DNA of 22,319 bases, taken from Pleurobrachia bachei. Taxonomy: Eukaryota; Ctenophora; Tentaculata; Cydippida; Pleurobrachiidae. Within the stretch, counting starts at the first letter, position 1, and each line of letters starts with the position of its first letter. Positions 8,300-17,310 of the stretch are shown here, piece by piece. The position numbers and the translations under genes were made by a program. The stretch is from positions 21,037 through 43,355 of the forward strand of contig AVPN01000604.1 in assembly GCA_000695325.1 (NCBI GenBank), given 5' to 3'. The notes beneath the pieces are model-generated. The model was not told the origin of the DNA. It saw only the letters and a list, made by a program, of their open reading frames with translations, and did not search any database.

Positions 8300-10609
8300 T
8301 TTCTACGGAGACTTGGGCCGCTCGGAATGGAGCCGTAGCAGGACTACTGGAGTGCCATTCCAAGAATCCGAAACCCAAATTCACCGTTGATGTTGATGCT
8401 GACCTTGTTGAAAGAAACACCGACTACCCTGGTGGTCTACTGAAGGCATATCGGAACGTCTTCACAATGTCTCAGTGCAAGAGGCTGTGTGTAGCCCACC
8501 CTGATTGTGTGAGGGTTGTAGTGAGGTACCGGTTGGGCCAGTGTCTTTTGAAGGATGATAGTCACGACAGCGGGGAGGCAGTCGACGGTTACCTGTCTCT
8601 GGCCCTGAGTTACCATCCTTGCAGCAAGGGGGCAAGTGATCTTGCGGGGGATTGTATTCGACACGACTTTACATTTGAAGGAGGAGAGATCAAGCGGGTT
8701 GATGGCGTGTCCTCTCTGTCAGATTGTGAAAAGATATGCAGGATGAACAAGGAATGTGTTCGAGTGTCATCGAATGACAACACGTGTGTTCTGATGAATA
8801 AGCACCATGAGCCTGCGTCACGGAAACGGGGAAGTGTATCACTGTCTATATCTTGCTGGAAGACTTCTGACGAGCATCACCAAGAGCATGATGAGGATTT
8901 TGATGGTGAAGAGTATTTCGAAGATGAGATTATTGACGATGAAGAAGAAGATGATTCGGATAGCAACGAAAAAGAAGAAAATAACAACGATGAAGAGAAT
9001 GAACAGCAAGAACAAGAAGATGATTCTGGAGAACAGGAAAATGACAGTCACGATGAACAGAAGGAAGAAGCAACAGAAGTAGCAACAGAGGAAGCAACAG
9101 AAACAGCAACAGAAGCGGCTACTACGGAGGGATCTACAGAAAAGGCTACGAAAGATGTCATTGATGATGAAGAAGCAACAGAAATTGATAATGGTGAAGA
9201 TTCTGAACAGGAAGAGGAGGAAAATAATAATGATGGCGAGAAAGACTGCGTCGATATGATAATGAAAAACACGGTTCTTCACGGAGGGGCCGGTGAGATC
9301 GAACAAAAACGCAATGTTGATTGTCTAGAAACTTGTATCAAACTGTGCAGGAAAACTAATCACTGCTCTGCTGTTACCTACATTCCCAATCAAGAGCTTT
9401 GTTTGCTAAAGGCGGGTGAATCTTTTGTGGTCAACACGAAATGTCAAACGGCAAAGGATGGAGCCCAATCGCTGATATTGAAATGTAAAGAAGGATCTGG
9501 AGGCGAAAAAGACAAAGACGAGAATAAGAAAAAGAAGAAAGATAAGAAGGATAAGGATAAGAAAAAAGGAAAGACGTCTAAATGTCTCCTCAAAGACACT
9601 ATGCTTCATGGAGGAGATATTGATAGCAAATCAAAAGTCAAGTCCATTAACAAGTGCCTGAAGTTATGTAAGAAGACTGAGAATTGTGTTGGAGTATCGT
9701 TTGTGCCCCCAGAGAAATTGTGCCTGCTGAAAAACCAGGACGCAACGATAGATACGAATTGCGAGGCAGCAAAAGGAGGTTCTCAGTCCCAGTTCTTGAA
9801 ATGTAAAAAAGAAGACGAAGAAGATGAAGAAGAGGAGGACGAATATGATGGGGAGAAAGACTGTGTCGATATGATAATGGAAAAAACTGTTCTTCACGGA
9901 GGGGCCGGTGAGATTGAACAAAAACGAAACGTTGATTGTCTAGAAACTTGTGTCAAACTGTGCAGGAAAACTAATCACTGCTCTGCTGTTACCTACATTC
10001 CCGATCAAGAACTTTGTTTGCTGAAGGCGGGCGAATCTTTTGTGGTCAACACGAAATGTCAAACGGCAAAGGATGGAGCCCAATCGCTGATATTGAAATG
10101 TAAAGAAGGATCTGGAGGCGAAAAAGACAAAGACGAGAAGAAGAAAAAGAAGAAAGATAAGAAGGATAAGGATAAGAAAAAAGGAAAGACGTCTAAATGT
10201 CTCCTGAAAAACACTATGCTTCACGGAGGAGATATTGATAGCAAATCAAAAGTCAAGTCCATTAACAAGTGCCTGAAGTTATGTAAGAAGACTGAGAATT
10301 GTGTCGGCGTATCGTTTGTACCATCAGAGAAATTGTGTCTGCTGAAAAACCAGGAAGCTACGATAGATACGAATTGCGAGGCAGCAATAGGAGGTTCTCA
10401 GTCCCAGTTCTTGAAATGTAAAAAAGAAGACGAAGAAGATGAAGAAGAGGAGGACGAATATGATGGGGAGAAAGACTGTGTCGATATGATAATGGAAAAC
10501 ACTGTTCTTCACGGAGGGGCCGGTGAGATCGAACAAAAACGCAATGTTGATTGTCTAGAAACTTGTATCAAACTGTGCAGGAAAACTAATCACTGCTCTG
10601 CTGTTACCT
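8300..10609 (+). CDS. Exon 21, 5' part: PAN domains, acidic region and 205-residue tandem repeats, cut by a gap
   Basis: Acceptor CTTTCTCAG; open throughout to the gap. Contents: end of the split PAN (to about 8360); PAN at 8401-8625 (NTDYPGGLL); PAN at 8653-8858 (FEGGEI); a strongly acidic region at 8861-9240, rich in Glu, Asp, Asn and Gln with a Thr-Glu-Ala repeat (9070-9150); then a repeat of 615 nt. Each repeat has PAN-A (VLHGGAGEIEQ), a Lys/Asp linker, PAN-B (MLHGGDIDSK) and an acidic linker (EDEEDEEEEDEYDGE). Two full copies and the start of a third are present. PAN-A and PAN-B keep the His-Gly-Gly version of the usual aromatic-Gly-Gly. The alternation of acidic, basic and folded segments is the outstanding feature. 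Confidence 0.85.
9244..10609 (+). repeat. 615-nt tandem repeat (PAN-A / Lys linker / PAN-B / acidic linker)
   Basis: Copies begin at 9244, 9859 and 10474, exactly 615 nt apart; the third is cut by the gap after 136 nt. Copies 1 and 2 differ at about 9 of 205 residues. Such near-identical copies are a common cause of assembly collapse, so the true copy number may exceed what the gap size suggests. Confidence 0.9.
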
Positions 10610-11491
10610 NNNNNNNNNNNNNNNNNNNNNNNNNNNNNNNNNNNNNNNNNNNNNNNNNNNNNNNNNNNNNNNNNNNNNNNNNNNNNNNNNNNNNNNNNNN
10701 NNNNNNNNNNNNNNNNNNNNNNNNNNNNNNNNNNNNNNNNNNNNNNNNNNNNNNNNNNNNNNNNNNNNNNNNNNNNNNNNNNNNNNNNNNNNNNNNNNNN
10801 NNNNNNNNNNNNNNNNNNNNNNNNNNNNNNNNNNNNNNNNNNNNNNNNNNNNNNNNNNNNNNNNNNNNNNNNNNNNNNNNNNNNNNNNNNNNNNNNNNNN
10901 NNNNNNNNNNNNNNNNNNNNNNNNNNNNNNNNNNNNNNNNNNNNNNNNNNNNNNNNNNNNNNNNNNNNNNNNNNNNNNNNNNNNNNNNNNNNNNNNNNNN
11001 NNNNNNNNNNNNNNNNNNNNNNNNNNNNNNNNNNNNNNNNNNNNNNNNNNNNNNNNNNNNNNNNNNNNNNNNNNNNNNNNNNNNNNNNNNNNNNNNNNNN
11101 NNNNNNNNNNNNNNNNNNNNNNNNNNNNNNNNNNNNNNNNNNNNNNNNNNNNNNNNNNNNNNNNNNNNNNNNNNNNNNNNNNNNNNNNNNNNNNNNNNNN
11201 NNNNNNNNNNNNNNNNNNNNNNNNNNNNNNNNNNNNNNNNNNNNNNNNNNNNNNNNNNNNNNNNNNNNNNNNNNNNNNNNNNNNNNNNNNNNNNNNNNNN
11301 NNNNNNNNNNNNNNNNNNNNNNNNNNNNNNNNNNNNNNNNNNNNNNNNNNNNNNNNNNNNNNNNNNNNNNNNNNNNNNNNNNNNNNNNNNNNNNNNNNNN
11401 NNNNNNNNNNNNNNNNNNNNNNNNNNNNNNNNNNNNNNNNNNNNNNNNNNNNNNNNNNNNNNNNNNNNNNNNNNNNNNNNNNNNNNNNNNN
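10610..11491. other. Assembly gap (882 N)
   Basis: A run of 882 undetermined bases. It starts inside the third 615-nt repeat and ends inside Lys-rich coding sequence. The frame open on the left is not the frame open on the right (offset of one base), so the gap length is not exact or the gap hides an intron. Confidence 0.99.
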
Positions 11492-11913
11492 GAGAAGAAG
11501 AAAGGAAAGAAGAAAGAAGGGGATAAAAAGAAGGAACCCGGAAACAAGAAAGAGAAGAAGAAAGGAAAGGAAAAGAGTAAGGATAAAAAGAAGGGACCTG
11601 GAAGCAAGAAAGAAAAGAAACAAGGAGAAAAGAAGCAACCGGGCAGCGATAAAAAGAAGAAAGAGAAGAAGAAGAAAGGCGGGGATAAAACAGACAAACC
11701 CAGCAAAACGAAAGGGAAAGAAAAGGGCAACGATAAAAAGAAGGAGAAGAAACAAGGCAAGAAAAAGGAAAAAGGCAAGAAAAAGTCAAAAGGAGGAAAG
11801 AAAAAGAAGGGTTCTGACAAGCGTCAAGTAAAAGCAGCTTCGTTTGGATCGTCGGCATGTAAAACTTTCCCGCTGACAGATGATCACGGTCGGCTCTATG
11901 CTACATGTAACCG
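11492..11913 (+). CDS. Exon 21, 3' part: Lys-rich region into the second di-Cys array
   Basis: Open from the gap edge in the frame beginning EKKKGKKKEGDKKK, ending at donor GTAAGT in phase 2. About 110 residues consist mainly of Lys with Gly, Glu, Asp, Pro and Ser (motifs such as DKKKEPGNKK and GPGSKKEKK). The end, SACKTFPLTDDHG, starts the cysteine pattern of the C-terminal di-Cys array. It is assumed to be the same exon as the left side of the gap. Confidence 0.75.
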
Positions 11914-12001
11914 GTAAGTCTGCCTACTTCTACTAATAAACTAAATCTAACAATCTTATTTATCAATTTAAACTATCTTGCTAACCACGATCTTCGTTCA
12001 G

Positions 12002-12141
12002 GGAAGTACCATCAATGACCAAGATATCGGAAACCTCTATAACATGCTGTCCAGGACCGCCTCTCATTGACTGTGTCATTGCGGCCGGTTTTGATGGTTG
12101 TCCTCTCTTTACCTCCCCTCGAGCTGTAGAATTGTTGCGAG
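12002..12141 (+). CDS. Exon 22: di-Cys module C1
   Basis: Acceptor TCGTTCAG, donor GTTAGT; phase 2 in and phase 1 out. It reads ITCC-x(7)-C-x(8)-C-P and continues to the next CC in exon 23. Confidence 0.75.
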
Positions 12142-12226
12142 GTTAGTATATCCGTGCAACTTATATATCCTAACAACATAGCCGACCGGGCCGACATATA
12201 TCTGACGTAATCATCTTTATTTCTAG

Positions 12227-12380
12227 GTCAACCCATCTCTATGGAATGCTGTACTGCGGCAGATGGTTCAACGTTTGGAAAGTGCAAAGTCCGCACAGGT
12301 TCCTGTGCGACAGGAGAAGTGATAACTGACGTTGAAAGAAGTCCACACTGTAAACACGATGACTGTACACCACAGCTAAG
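12227..12380 (+). CDS. Exon 23: di-Cys module C2
   Basis: Acceptor TTTCTAG; donor GTTTGT, which is weak. It has MECC-x(10)-C-x(6)-C-x(25)-CC, with an extra C-x(4)-C pair in the last loop. The exon at 14389 has the same 25-residue loop and the same five residues between its last Cys and the following CC, which supports this weak donor. A stronger donor, also in phase 2, lies at 12453 inside a small transposon. Confidence 0.7.
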
Positions 12381-12405
12381 GTTTGTACGAAACAGTGGAA
12401 AGTTA

Positions 12406-12488
12406 CAGTTGGACCCCGATTTACCGGAATACTCAGGGGGAAATGGATCCCGGTAAAGAGTTTGGCCCAGTATATCAGGGTTCGACTG
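12406..12488. mobile_element. MITE-like element 1, TA target duplication
   Basis: The element starts CAGTTGGACCCCGATTTA and ends GGTTCGACTG, flanked on both sides by TA. The ends are inverted repeats over about 12 bases with one or two mismatches. TA duplications and CAGT ends are typical of non-autonomous elements of the Tc1/mariner/pogo superfamily. It is 83 bp, has no coding capacity of its own and lies in the intron after exon 23. Confidence 0.7.
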
Positions 12489-12510
12489 TATTACACACTT
12501 TACCAACAAC

Positions 12511-12556
12511 CTAGGGACACTACACAAGCTAGTCTAGGGACACTACACAAGCTAAC
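12511..12556. repeat. Two tandem copies of a 23-bp unit
   Basis: CTAGGGACACTACACAAGCT occurs at 12511 and again at 12534, in the intron just before exon 24. Function unknown. Confidence 0.9.
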
Positions 12557-12572
12557 TTTATACCATCTGCAG

Positions 12573-12689
12573 GTGTTGTAAAACCGAGGTTTCAGCAGTT
12601 TCAACCACACTATCCTCTCAGCCACTTTGTACCCTCAATCCCCTGAAGATGAGGCTTGATCTCGGGGCACAGTACAGCCAATGTTACGG
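12573..12689 (+). CDS. Exon 24: di-Cys module C3
   Basis: Acceptor CATCTGCAG, donor GTAATT; phase 2 at both ends. It begins with the CC pair (CCKTEVSAV) and then has two single cysteines separated by 17 residues. A longer first loop than most modules. Confidence 0.75.
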
Positions 12690-12784
12690 GTAATTTTAGA
12701 CATACACTGCGTCAGATTTTTGGTAGGTCTACAATAGGAACAGTGCAATTCTATCAAGATTTACTAACAAATTACTATATACAG

Positions 12785-12936
12785 GTCTTCTCAAATTCTA
12801 TCTGGAGTAAAAAGCAACTCAGTCGAGTGTTGTGATGGGAAATGCAAAACGAAGGACTGTACACTACTGGATGCTTCCTCGGAGGAGTTGAAATGTGCTT
12901 GGGGTACAATTGCAAACGGAGTAGGCTTCCACCACG
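12785..12936 (+). CDS. Exon 25: di-Cys module C4
   Basis: Acceptor ATATACAG, donor GTAAAT. It reads VECC-x(8)-C-x(11)-C with an extra Cys in the first loop (DGKCKTKDC). Ends in phase 1. Confidence 0.75.
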
Positions 12937-13097
12937 GTAAATACTATGTACACTTAGTACTGATAAGAATCGTATACTGTTTCTAGATGTGCTGTGTATA
13001 CGTGTCTCCTTTTATAATATCAGTAATCAGCTACTGCCCCTAGTGGCATTTAGTTTTCAAGAGAACAACCACAACTAGCTGCGCCCTATAAGTGGTA

Positions 13098-13175
13098 CAG
13101 TCGGACCCCGATTTAGTGGCTACCCCGATTTAGTGACCAAGACCCTTTCCTCCGAGGTTGTCACTAAACCGACTG
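13098..13175. mobile_element. MITE-like element 2, TA target duplication
   Basis: 78 bp between TA dinucleotides. The left end is CAGTCGGACCCCGATTTAGT; the right end in reverse complement is CAGTCGGTTTAGTGAC, matching the left apart from an 8-base insertion. It is the same family as element 1 (shared CAGTyGGACCCCGATTTA). Lies in the intron before exon 26. Confidence 0.75.
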
Positions 13176-13222
13176 TACTAATAATTAAATGAGTGCCCCT
13201 TATATCACTCCGTTTCTTTCAG

Positions 13223-13381
13223 ATGGTTCTGTCGGCTATCTGGAGTGCTGTGTGACCAACTGTCGGTATGGGAAGTGTACCAACCGACAGGGTTCCTGCC
13301 ACAAAAAGGAAGTTGTTGTTTCTGTAAGAAAGGGAGGCCAAGTTAGATGTTGTGCTGTCCATGACATTTTACCCGACACAG
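13223..13381 (+). CDS. Exon 26: di-Cys module C5
   Basis: Acceptor CTTTCAG; donor GTTCGT is non-standard but keeps phase 1. It reads LECC-x(8)-C-x(6)-C-x(16)-CC, a compact complete module. Confidence 0.75.
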
Positions 13382-13589
13382 GTTCGTATTGGGATTTTGC
13401 TATGCAATTCTGTAGTGCGATTCTGCTATGCCGTATGCGATTCTACTGTGTCTCATCTCCCTAGTTAATAGTGATCTGTATTACTCCCCGTATTACTCCA
13501 GTTTACCCTAGTGAGTTGACACTTTATACGATAACTGAATTGTTTCTGATAATCCAATGCAATAATGGGATAATGTTATTTCTTTGTAG

Positions 13590-13691
13590 AGTTTAGACTC
13601 CGAAGGGATGCTATTAGGACTCCACGGGAGCTCGCTGTTAGGAAAACTCGAACAAGACGTTCTACCCATAAATCTAAACACAAAGAAACAT
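13590..13691 (+). CDS. Exon 27: basic linker with furin-like sites
   Basis: Acceptor CTTTGTAG, donor GTAAGT; phase 1 at both ends, 102 nt. It has no cysteines and is dominated by Arg and Lys: RLRRD near the start and RKTRTRRST in the second half. Both R-x-R-R motifs match the consensus of furin-type proprotein convertases. It sits between two di-Cys modules, where a cut would separate the two halves of the protein. Cleavage is inferred. Confidence 0.65.
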
Positions 13692-13812
13692 GTAAGTACG
13701 AGATAATTACAAACCTTCCATTTTACCTCCACGATAAGCAGATTATCATGTTGTATGATGTCATAATTAGTTGTCATAAGTTGAGAACTATAAGTTGTTC
13801 GAATAATTACAG

Positions 13813-13975
13813 ATGTCAACCCACAACAACGTATCCCTGCAGGTCTAAAGATAGGCTACGCGGAGGAAGCCGGGAACGATACTGCAGTTGCTGCGTGTCT
13901 CCGGCGAGATAGCTCCCTCAAATCAGTCTGTAGGGAGTCAGTGGAGTGTTGTCGTGGGTCCTGTCTTCTGAGCAG
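13813..13975 (+). CDS. Exon 28: di-Cys module C6 end
   Basis: Acceptor ATTACAG, donor GTAAGA. It contains C-x(10)-C, then VECC and a Cys-rich start of the next module (RGSCLLSR). A second AG at 13841-13842 is an in-frame alternative acceptor that would remove ten residues. Confidence 0.7.
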
Positions 13976-14021
13976 GTAAGAAGTAGATCCGGATAGTTCT
14001 AGTTTGGATCCAGGAACCGAC

Positions 14022-14055
14022 CAATTCAGTAAATATTGCAGTATTTACTGAATTG
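14022..14055. repeat. Perfect 14-bp inverted repeat (hairpin) in intron
   Basis: CAATTCAGTAAATA at 14022-14035 is followed after six bases by its exact reverse complement at 14042-14055. It could fold in the pre-mRNA or be the remnant of a palindromic element. There is no T-run or other terminator sign. Confidence 0.85.
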
Positions 14056-14178
14056 ACCAGTATACTCGTCCCTGATTGGCTGATAACCAGTCACATGACT
14101 TAAATAACGAGTTCTGATTGGTTGTTTACTTGTTTCGGTCGCTTCCTGTTTGGGTCACGTAATAATTCCAATCCCCAG

Positions 14179-14267
14179 GTGTAACATGGTACAGATAACT
14201 AGTCCGTACAAATACAGTTGCCCATCCGGTACTGTTATCAACTCTGTGGGAAAAGCGCAAAATTCAG
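14179..14267 (+). CDS. Exon 29: di-Cys module C7
   Basis: Acceptor ATCCCCAG, donor GTACAG; phase 2 in and phase 1 out. It carries C-x(12)-C-P-S-G and the start of the loop that ends in the next exon's CC. Confidence 0.7.
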
Positions 14268-14388
14268 GTACAGCTGACGAAATTAAGTTATTTTGGAAAA
14301 CAAAATTAAACTCATTTTGATTAAATTCATTTTAATTTTTTCCTGGTTTTCTGTTACATTTCTATTTTAACGGTGACCTCCCTTTCAG

Positions 14389-14530
14389 AAAAAATCTTAT
14401 CCCTCTCTTGCTGCGAGACGGATTGTAGGTTGGGTGATTGTGTAGAACGAGAGGAATCGTGTATTTCCGGAGAGGTTATGAGGAGCTTCCAGAAAAACCC
14501 TGATTGTGATACTCAGCCCTGTAAATTCAA
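14389..14530 (+). CDS. Exon 30: di-Cys module C8
   Basis: Acceptor CCTTTCAG, donor GTAAGT. It reads LSCC-x(8)-C-x(6)-C-x(25)-CC with extra cysteines, closely parallel to exon 23. Confidence 0.75.
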
Positions 14531-14773
14531 GTAAGTGTTACAGACATCCTCCCTACTAAACTGAATTTTGTTGTCTTACAAAAGTAAAAGACTGGCCTCT
14601 CCAAATTCGAACGATACAGTCATGTAGTATGACAAGAATTGTGTGGTCGAATCACTGCACAGCTATACTATCTAAGTATTTATATCCTATTGGGAAGTAG
14701 ATCTCGGTTTTTTATCCTATCTTGTGCTGTTGCACCGCATAGTATGAACAATACAAATCCTATCTCTTCTCAG

Positions 14774-14889
14774 GGTGACATGTTGTGAAGCAAGTGATAT
14801 TCATGACCCCCACGTTGTAAAGGATACGGTATACCCCCCACTAAAGAAACCTATCCAGGCGAATCATAATGTTGACGAAATCCACAAAG
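14774..14889 (+). CDS. Exon 31: CC pair and long spacer
   Basis: Acceptor CTTCTCAG, donor GTATAA. Begins VTCC, followed by about 35 residues without cysteine, rich in His, Asp, Pro and Lys. This is a spacer inserted after CC, at the place where the N-terminal array carries its acidic inserts. Confidence 0.7.
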
Positions 14890-15075
14890 GTATAACGCTG
14901 CTCTCCTGTACCCGATCAAAACGGGACCTGGCGGCACCATACAGAGCGGCTCGGTTCTGTCCAGGAGTGGGCTGAAATACTCTAATGCTCCAATTCTTGA
15001 TATCTACCTACCTTTTGGTTCTAGACATTGCAGTTTTTAGGAATTCTGTCTCCCTAATAACATGATTCCCATCAG

Positions 15076-15157
15076 ATTCCACTGCTTACAAGAAGTTCCT
15101 GGTACCCAACAAAGAGTGTCCCTATATTGTGAGAGGAAGGGGTGTCACATGTCCTTT
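15076..15157 (+). CDS. Exon 32: di-Cys module C9 internal cysteines
   Basis: Acceptor CCATCAG, donor GTAAGT; phase 1 in and phase 2 out. It carries C-x(10)-C-P. The exon is short (82 nt), but both splice sites and the CP pair fit the module. Confidence 0.65.
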
Positions 15158-15305
15158 GTAAGTCAACTATTATCTTATTCCCCAAAATCTGGATACATCG
15201 CCACTGGACACTACTCTAGACCATTTGAATTCCTTCCTCTTCTCAAACAGAGTTGTAATTCCTCCTCTCAAACAGTTTATAGAGTTTGAATCCCCCTCCT
15301 CTCAG

Positions 15306-15495
15306 GAAGTACGAGATGCGAGTAGTACATGCAGTAGACGATACTCTCCTAGAGGGTCAGTGCTGTACTACCGATCATGACAAGAAGTGTAACCCCCAAC
15401 TAAATGGATCTTGTTCTGGTGCTATATGTAGTGCTGGTTTGGCGGGCACGGGCCTCTTCAAACTGGGATGTTTGGAGGCGGGCGGTGCCAAGCGG
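15306..15495 (+). CDS. Exon 33: di-Cys module C10
   Basis: Acceptor CCTCTCAG, donor GTTAGT; ends in phase 0. It has GQCC followed by five further cysteines with Gly-rich loops (GLAGTGLFKLG). The frame stays open past the donor to a stop at 15619, so intron retention would truncate the protein, but the next exon (15597) continues the module in the right phase. Confidence 0.65.
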
Positions 15496-15596
15496 GTTAG
15501 TGGAATTAATAAATTAAGAGGGTTGTTTTCAGATAAGGTGGATGTTCTAGAGATAACATATTCCCAAATTCTGAATTCTCCCTACACCCCCACTAG

Positions 15597-15688
15597 AAGG
15601 AAGAACGGTTCTGTGATGTGAGGGAGATCAGGGGAGCCGATGTCGTGTCATGTCCTGCAGATCACACCATGACTAACATTGAATCTAG
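15597..15688 (+). CDS. Exon 34: di-Cys module C10 continued
   Basis: Acceptor CCCCCACTAG, donor GTAAAG. It reads FCDVREIRGADVVSCPADHT, the C-x(11)-C-P signature again. Phase 0 in and phase 2 out. Confidence 0.65.
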
Positions 15689-15802
15689 GTAAAGATCTTG
15701 TTTTCCCGAATTGTTAGTCTTATCAATGCATTCAATAAATTGCATTTTTTGCACTTTCTGCCATTTGTTTGCTGGAGATCAACTCTGTCCTCTCTCCTAT
15801 AG

Positions 15803-15949
15803 ATGTCCTGAAGGTGTTCACGAGGATTGTGTGATAGAGGTGGAGTGTTGCACTACCAAGAAACCTGCCCTGTTCAAGATCAAACGTCATGTCTCTGCAA
15901 TGGTCTACCCAGTGGCCCTCTTCGACTCTGTTCGGATCGACTGCGCTAT
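15803..15949 (+). CDS. Exon 35: di-Cys module C11
   Basis: Acceptor CTCCTATAG, donor GTAAGT; phase 2 at both ends. It carries VECC and then a longer region ending RIDCAM. Its last 67 bases, its donor and the following intron are duplicated at 17311-17540. Confidence 0.7.
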
Positions 15950-16198
15950 GTAAGTGTACTCCGTCACGCGCGCGCAATGTTCGAAAGATAAAACCATCCC
16001 ATTTCGGCAGTTACCTGGACAGAAACGTAAACCTTTTTCCCACGGTTTTGTTAAGCGCTGACAAGCGCTTATGTGCCCGATACTATAATTCTGAACAACA
16101 TCAACATTTTCCAGGTTTTCCAAAGGTATTCTCTCCTCAATTTCCCTCGGTCGCATACCGGAAGGGGTCTGTGGCCCTGCTCGATCTGGTCACTGCTA
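15883..16198 (+). repeat. Direct duplication, copy 1 (316 bp)
   Basis: Covers the end of exon 35, its intron (166 nt) and the first 84 nt of an exon. Its second copy is at 17311-17624 with roughly 5% differences and small indels. Read through copy 1, the frame reaches a stop at 16197-16199, at the point where the similarity ends. Confidence 0.9.
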
Positions 16199-17310
16199 AC
16201 TCCAGGAAGAAGATTTCCACTGTCCTGAAGACTCAAACTAGTTAGGTTAGCATCCTCGTCAAACTTTACAACGTTGTGACTCAGAGCGGATAGAGATAGC
16301 ACTCCCCTGTGTCCAACGTCCTTCCTTGGCCTGGTGATGGGACGTGGTTAGTACATTTTAGACATATTCTGTGATAACTTGAGTATTCGTTGCTGGTATA
16401 TAGCTGCTACTATGGCTAGCATAAATCCGGACATGTAGAGTTTACGGTGTGCTATCAACCTCTAAACACGGTGGATGGTCTGATATCTTCCAATCGAAAA
16501 CATCTTAGTCTGTTTAGACACTGGTATTTTACTATGGAAACTAATATATCTATTGCCTCTTTTCGTTCGCTACGCATATTAATATTATTTGAAAGCCCGA
16601 TATATTGAAAAACCCCCGGGGGTTGGCGGAATAGCATATAAGCCCTGCTTTATAGCTGCTTCACAATGCTTGGGGCTAGCGACACAACCTGCGGGTGATG
16701 GTAAGGCTGGATCCCTTATTATTACTCTCAGGAGAGTACAAGGGGGTCACGTCCTCAATAACGACAGATCTGGTAGGAGAGAGAATGGGGCGATATAGTG
16801 GAATAAGAATTGGGACTGAGTGATGAGAACTGGTACTCGATATTGATCATTGATACGATGTGCGGATTAATGATCTATTAGTGGATTGTATGGGAAGTCG
16901 ATGACCATTGAGATGTGCCATATTATATGAAATCGAGAGAGATGCCTATCCTGAGAGAGGTTGTGCCGCCAGCCCAAAACACTGCCAAGAGCTATACATT
17001 TGTGCACGTTAGCTTGATAAAACATTTATAGCACCCTGATATCTCTACCTCCTATTATACAGCATCGATTCCAGCTTCTCCTCGACGAAACTCTCCCTCC
17101 TCTCCTTCCCCTTTCCACCCTTCTTAATGGTGGGGTACTCGACCTTACGGCCCCGGGAGTATGTGGGAGAGGCGTTGCTAGTGTAACTGCTATTTGGACT
17201 TGGTGGTCCGGGGAACCGTGGCAGTGTGCCCGTCCTATAGTGTGTGGTGTGAGTGTGGTATCATATCATGAGGGAACCTCGTTGAAGGTCATTTGAAGGA
17301 CCCATGAAGG
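16199..17310. other. 1.1-kb insert between the duplicated segments
   Basis: This stretch holds no + strand exon of the giant gene. It contains a 14-bp palindrome (AACCCCCGGGGGTT, 16611-16624) and a probable minus-strand exon (17045-17234). I see no terminal inverted repeats, no poly-A tail and no transposase. It may be a piece of another locus, a divergent second haplotype joined in error, or the spacer left by a tandem duplication. Confidence 0.5.
17045..17234 (-). CDS. Probable last exon of an unidentified minus-strand gene
   Basis: On the minus strand a good acceptor (ACCACACACTATAG) is followed by 62 open codons and a stop. The peptide starts TGTLPRFPGPPSPNSS, has SRGRKVEYPTIKKGGKGKER in the middle and ends FVEEKLESMLYNRR. 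A Pro/Ser-rich then charged composition ending in an amphipathic stretch looks like a real protein C-terminus. No family is recognised. No upstream exon on that strand is visible, since the sequence beyond it belongs to the + strand duplication. The opposite strand is also open here but less protein-like. Confidence 0.4.

Noticed and set aside
17063-17290. Plus-strand open stretch after ATTATACAG as an exon of the giant gene
   Set aside because: Its peptide is Trp- and Leu-rich without the module's cysteine spacing. The minus-strand reading has a better acceptor and a more natural composition.
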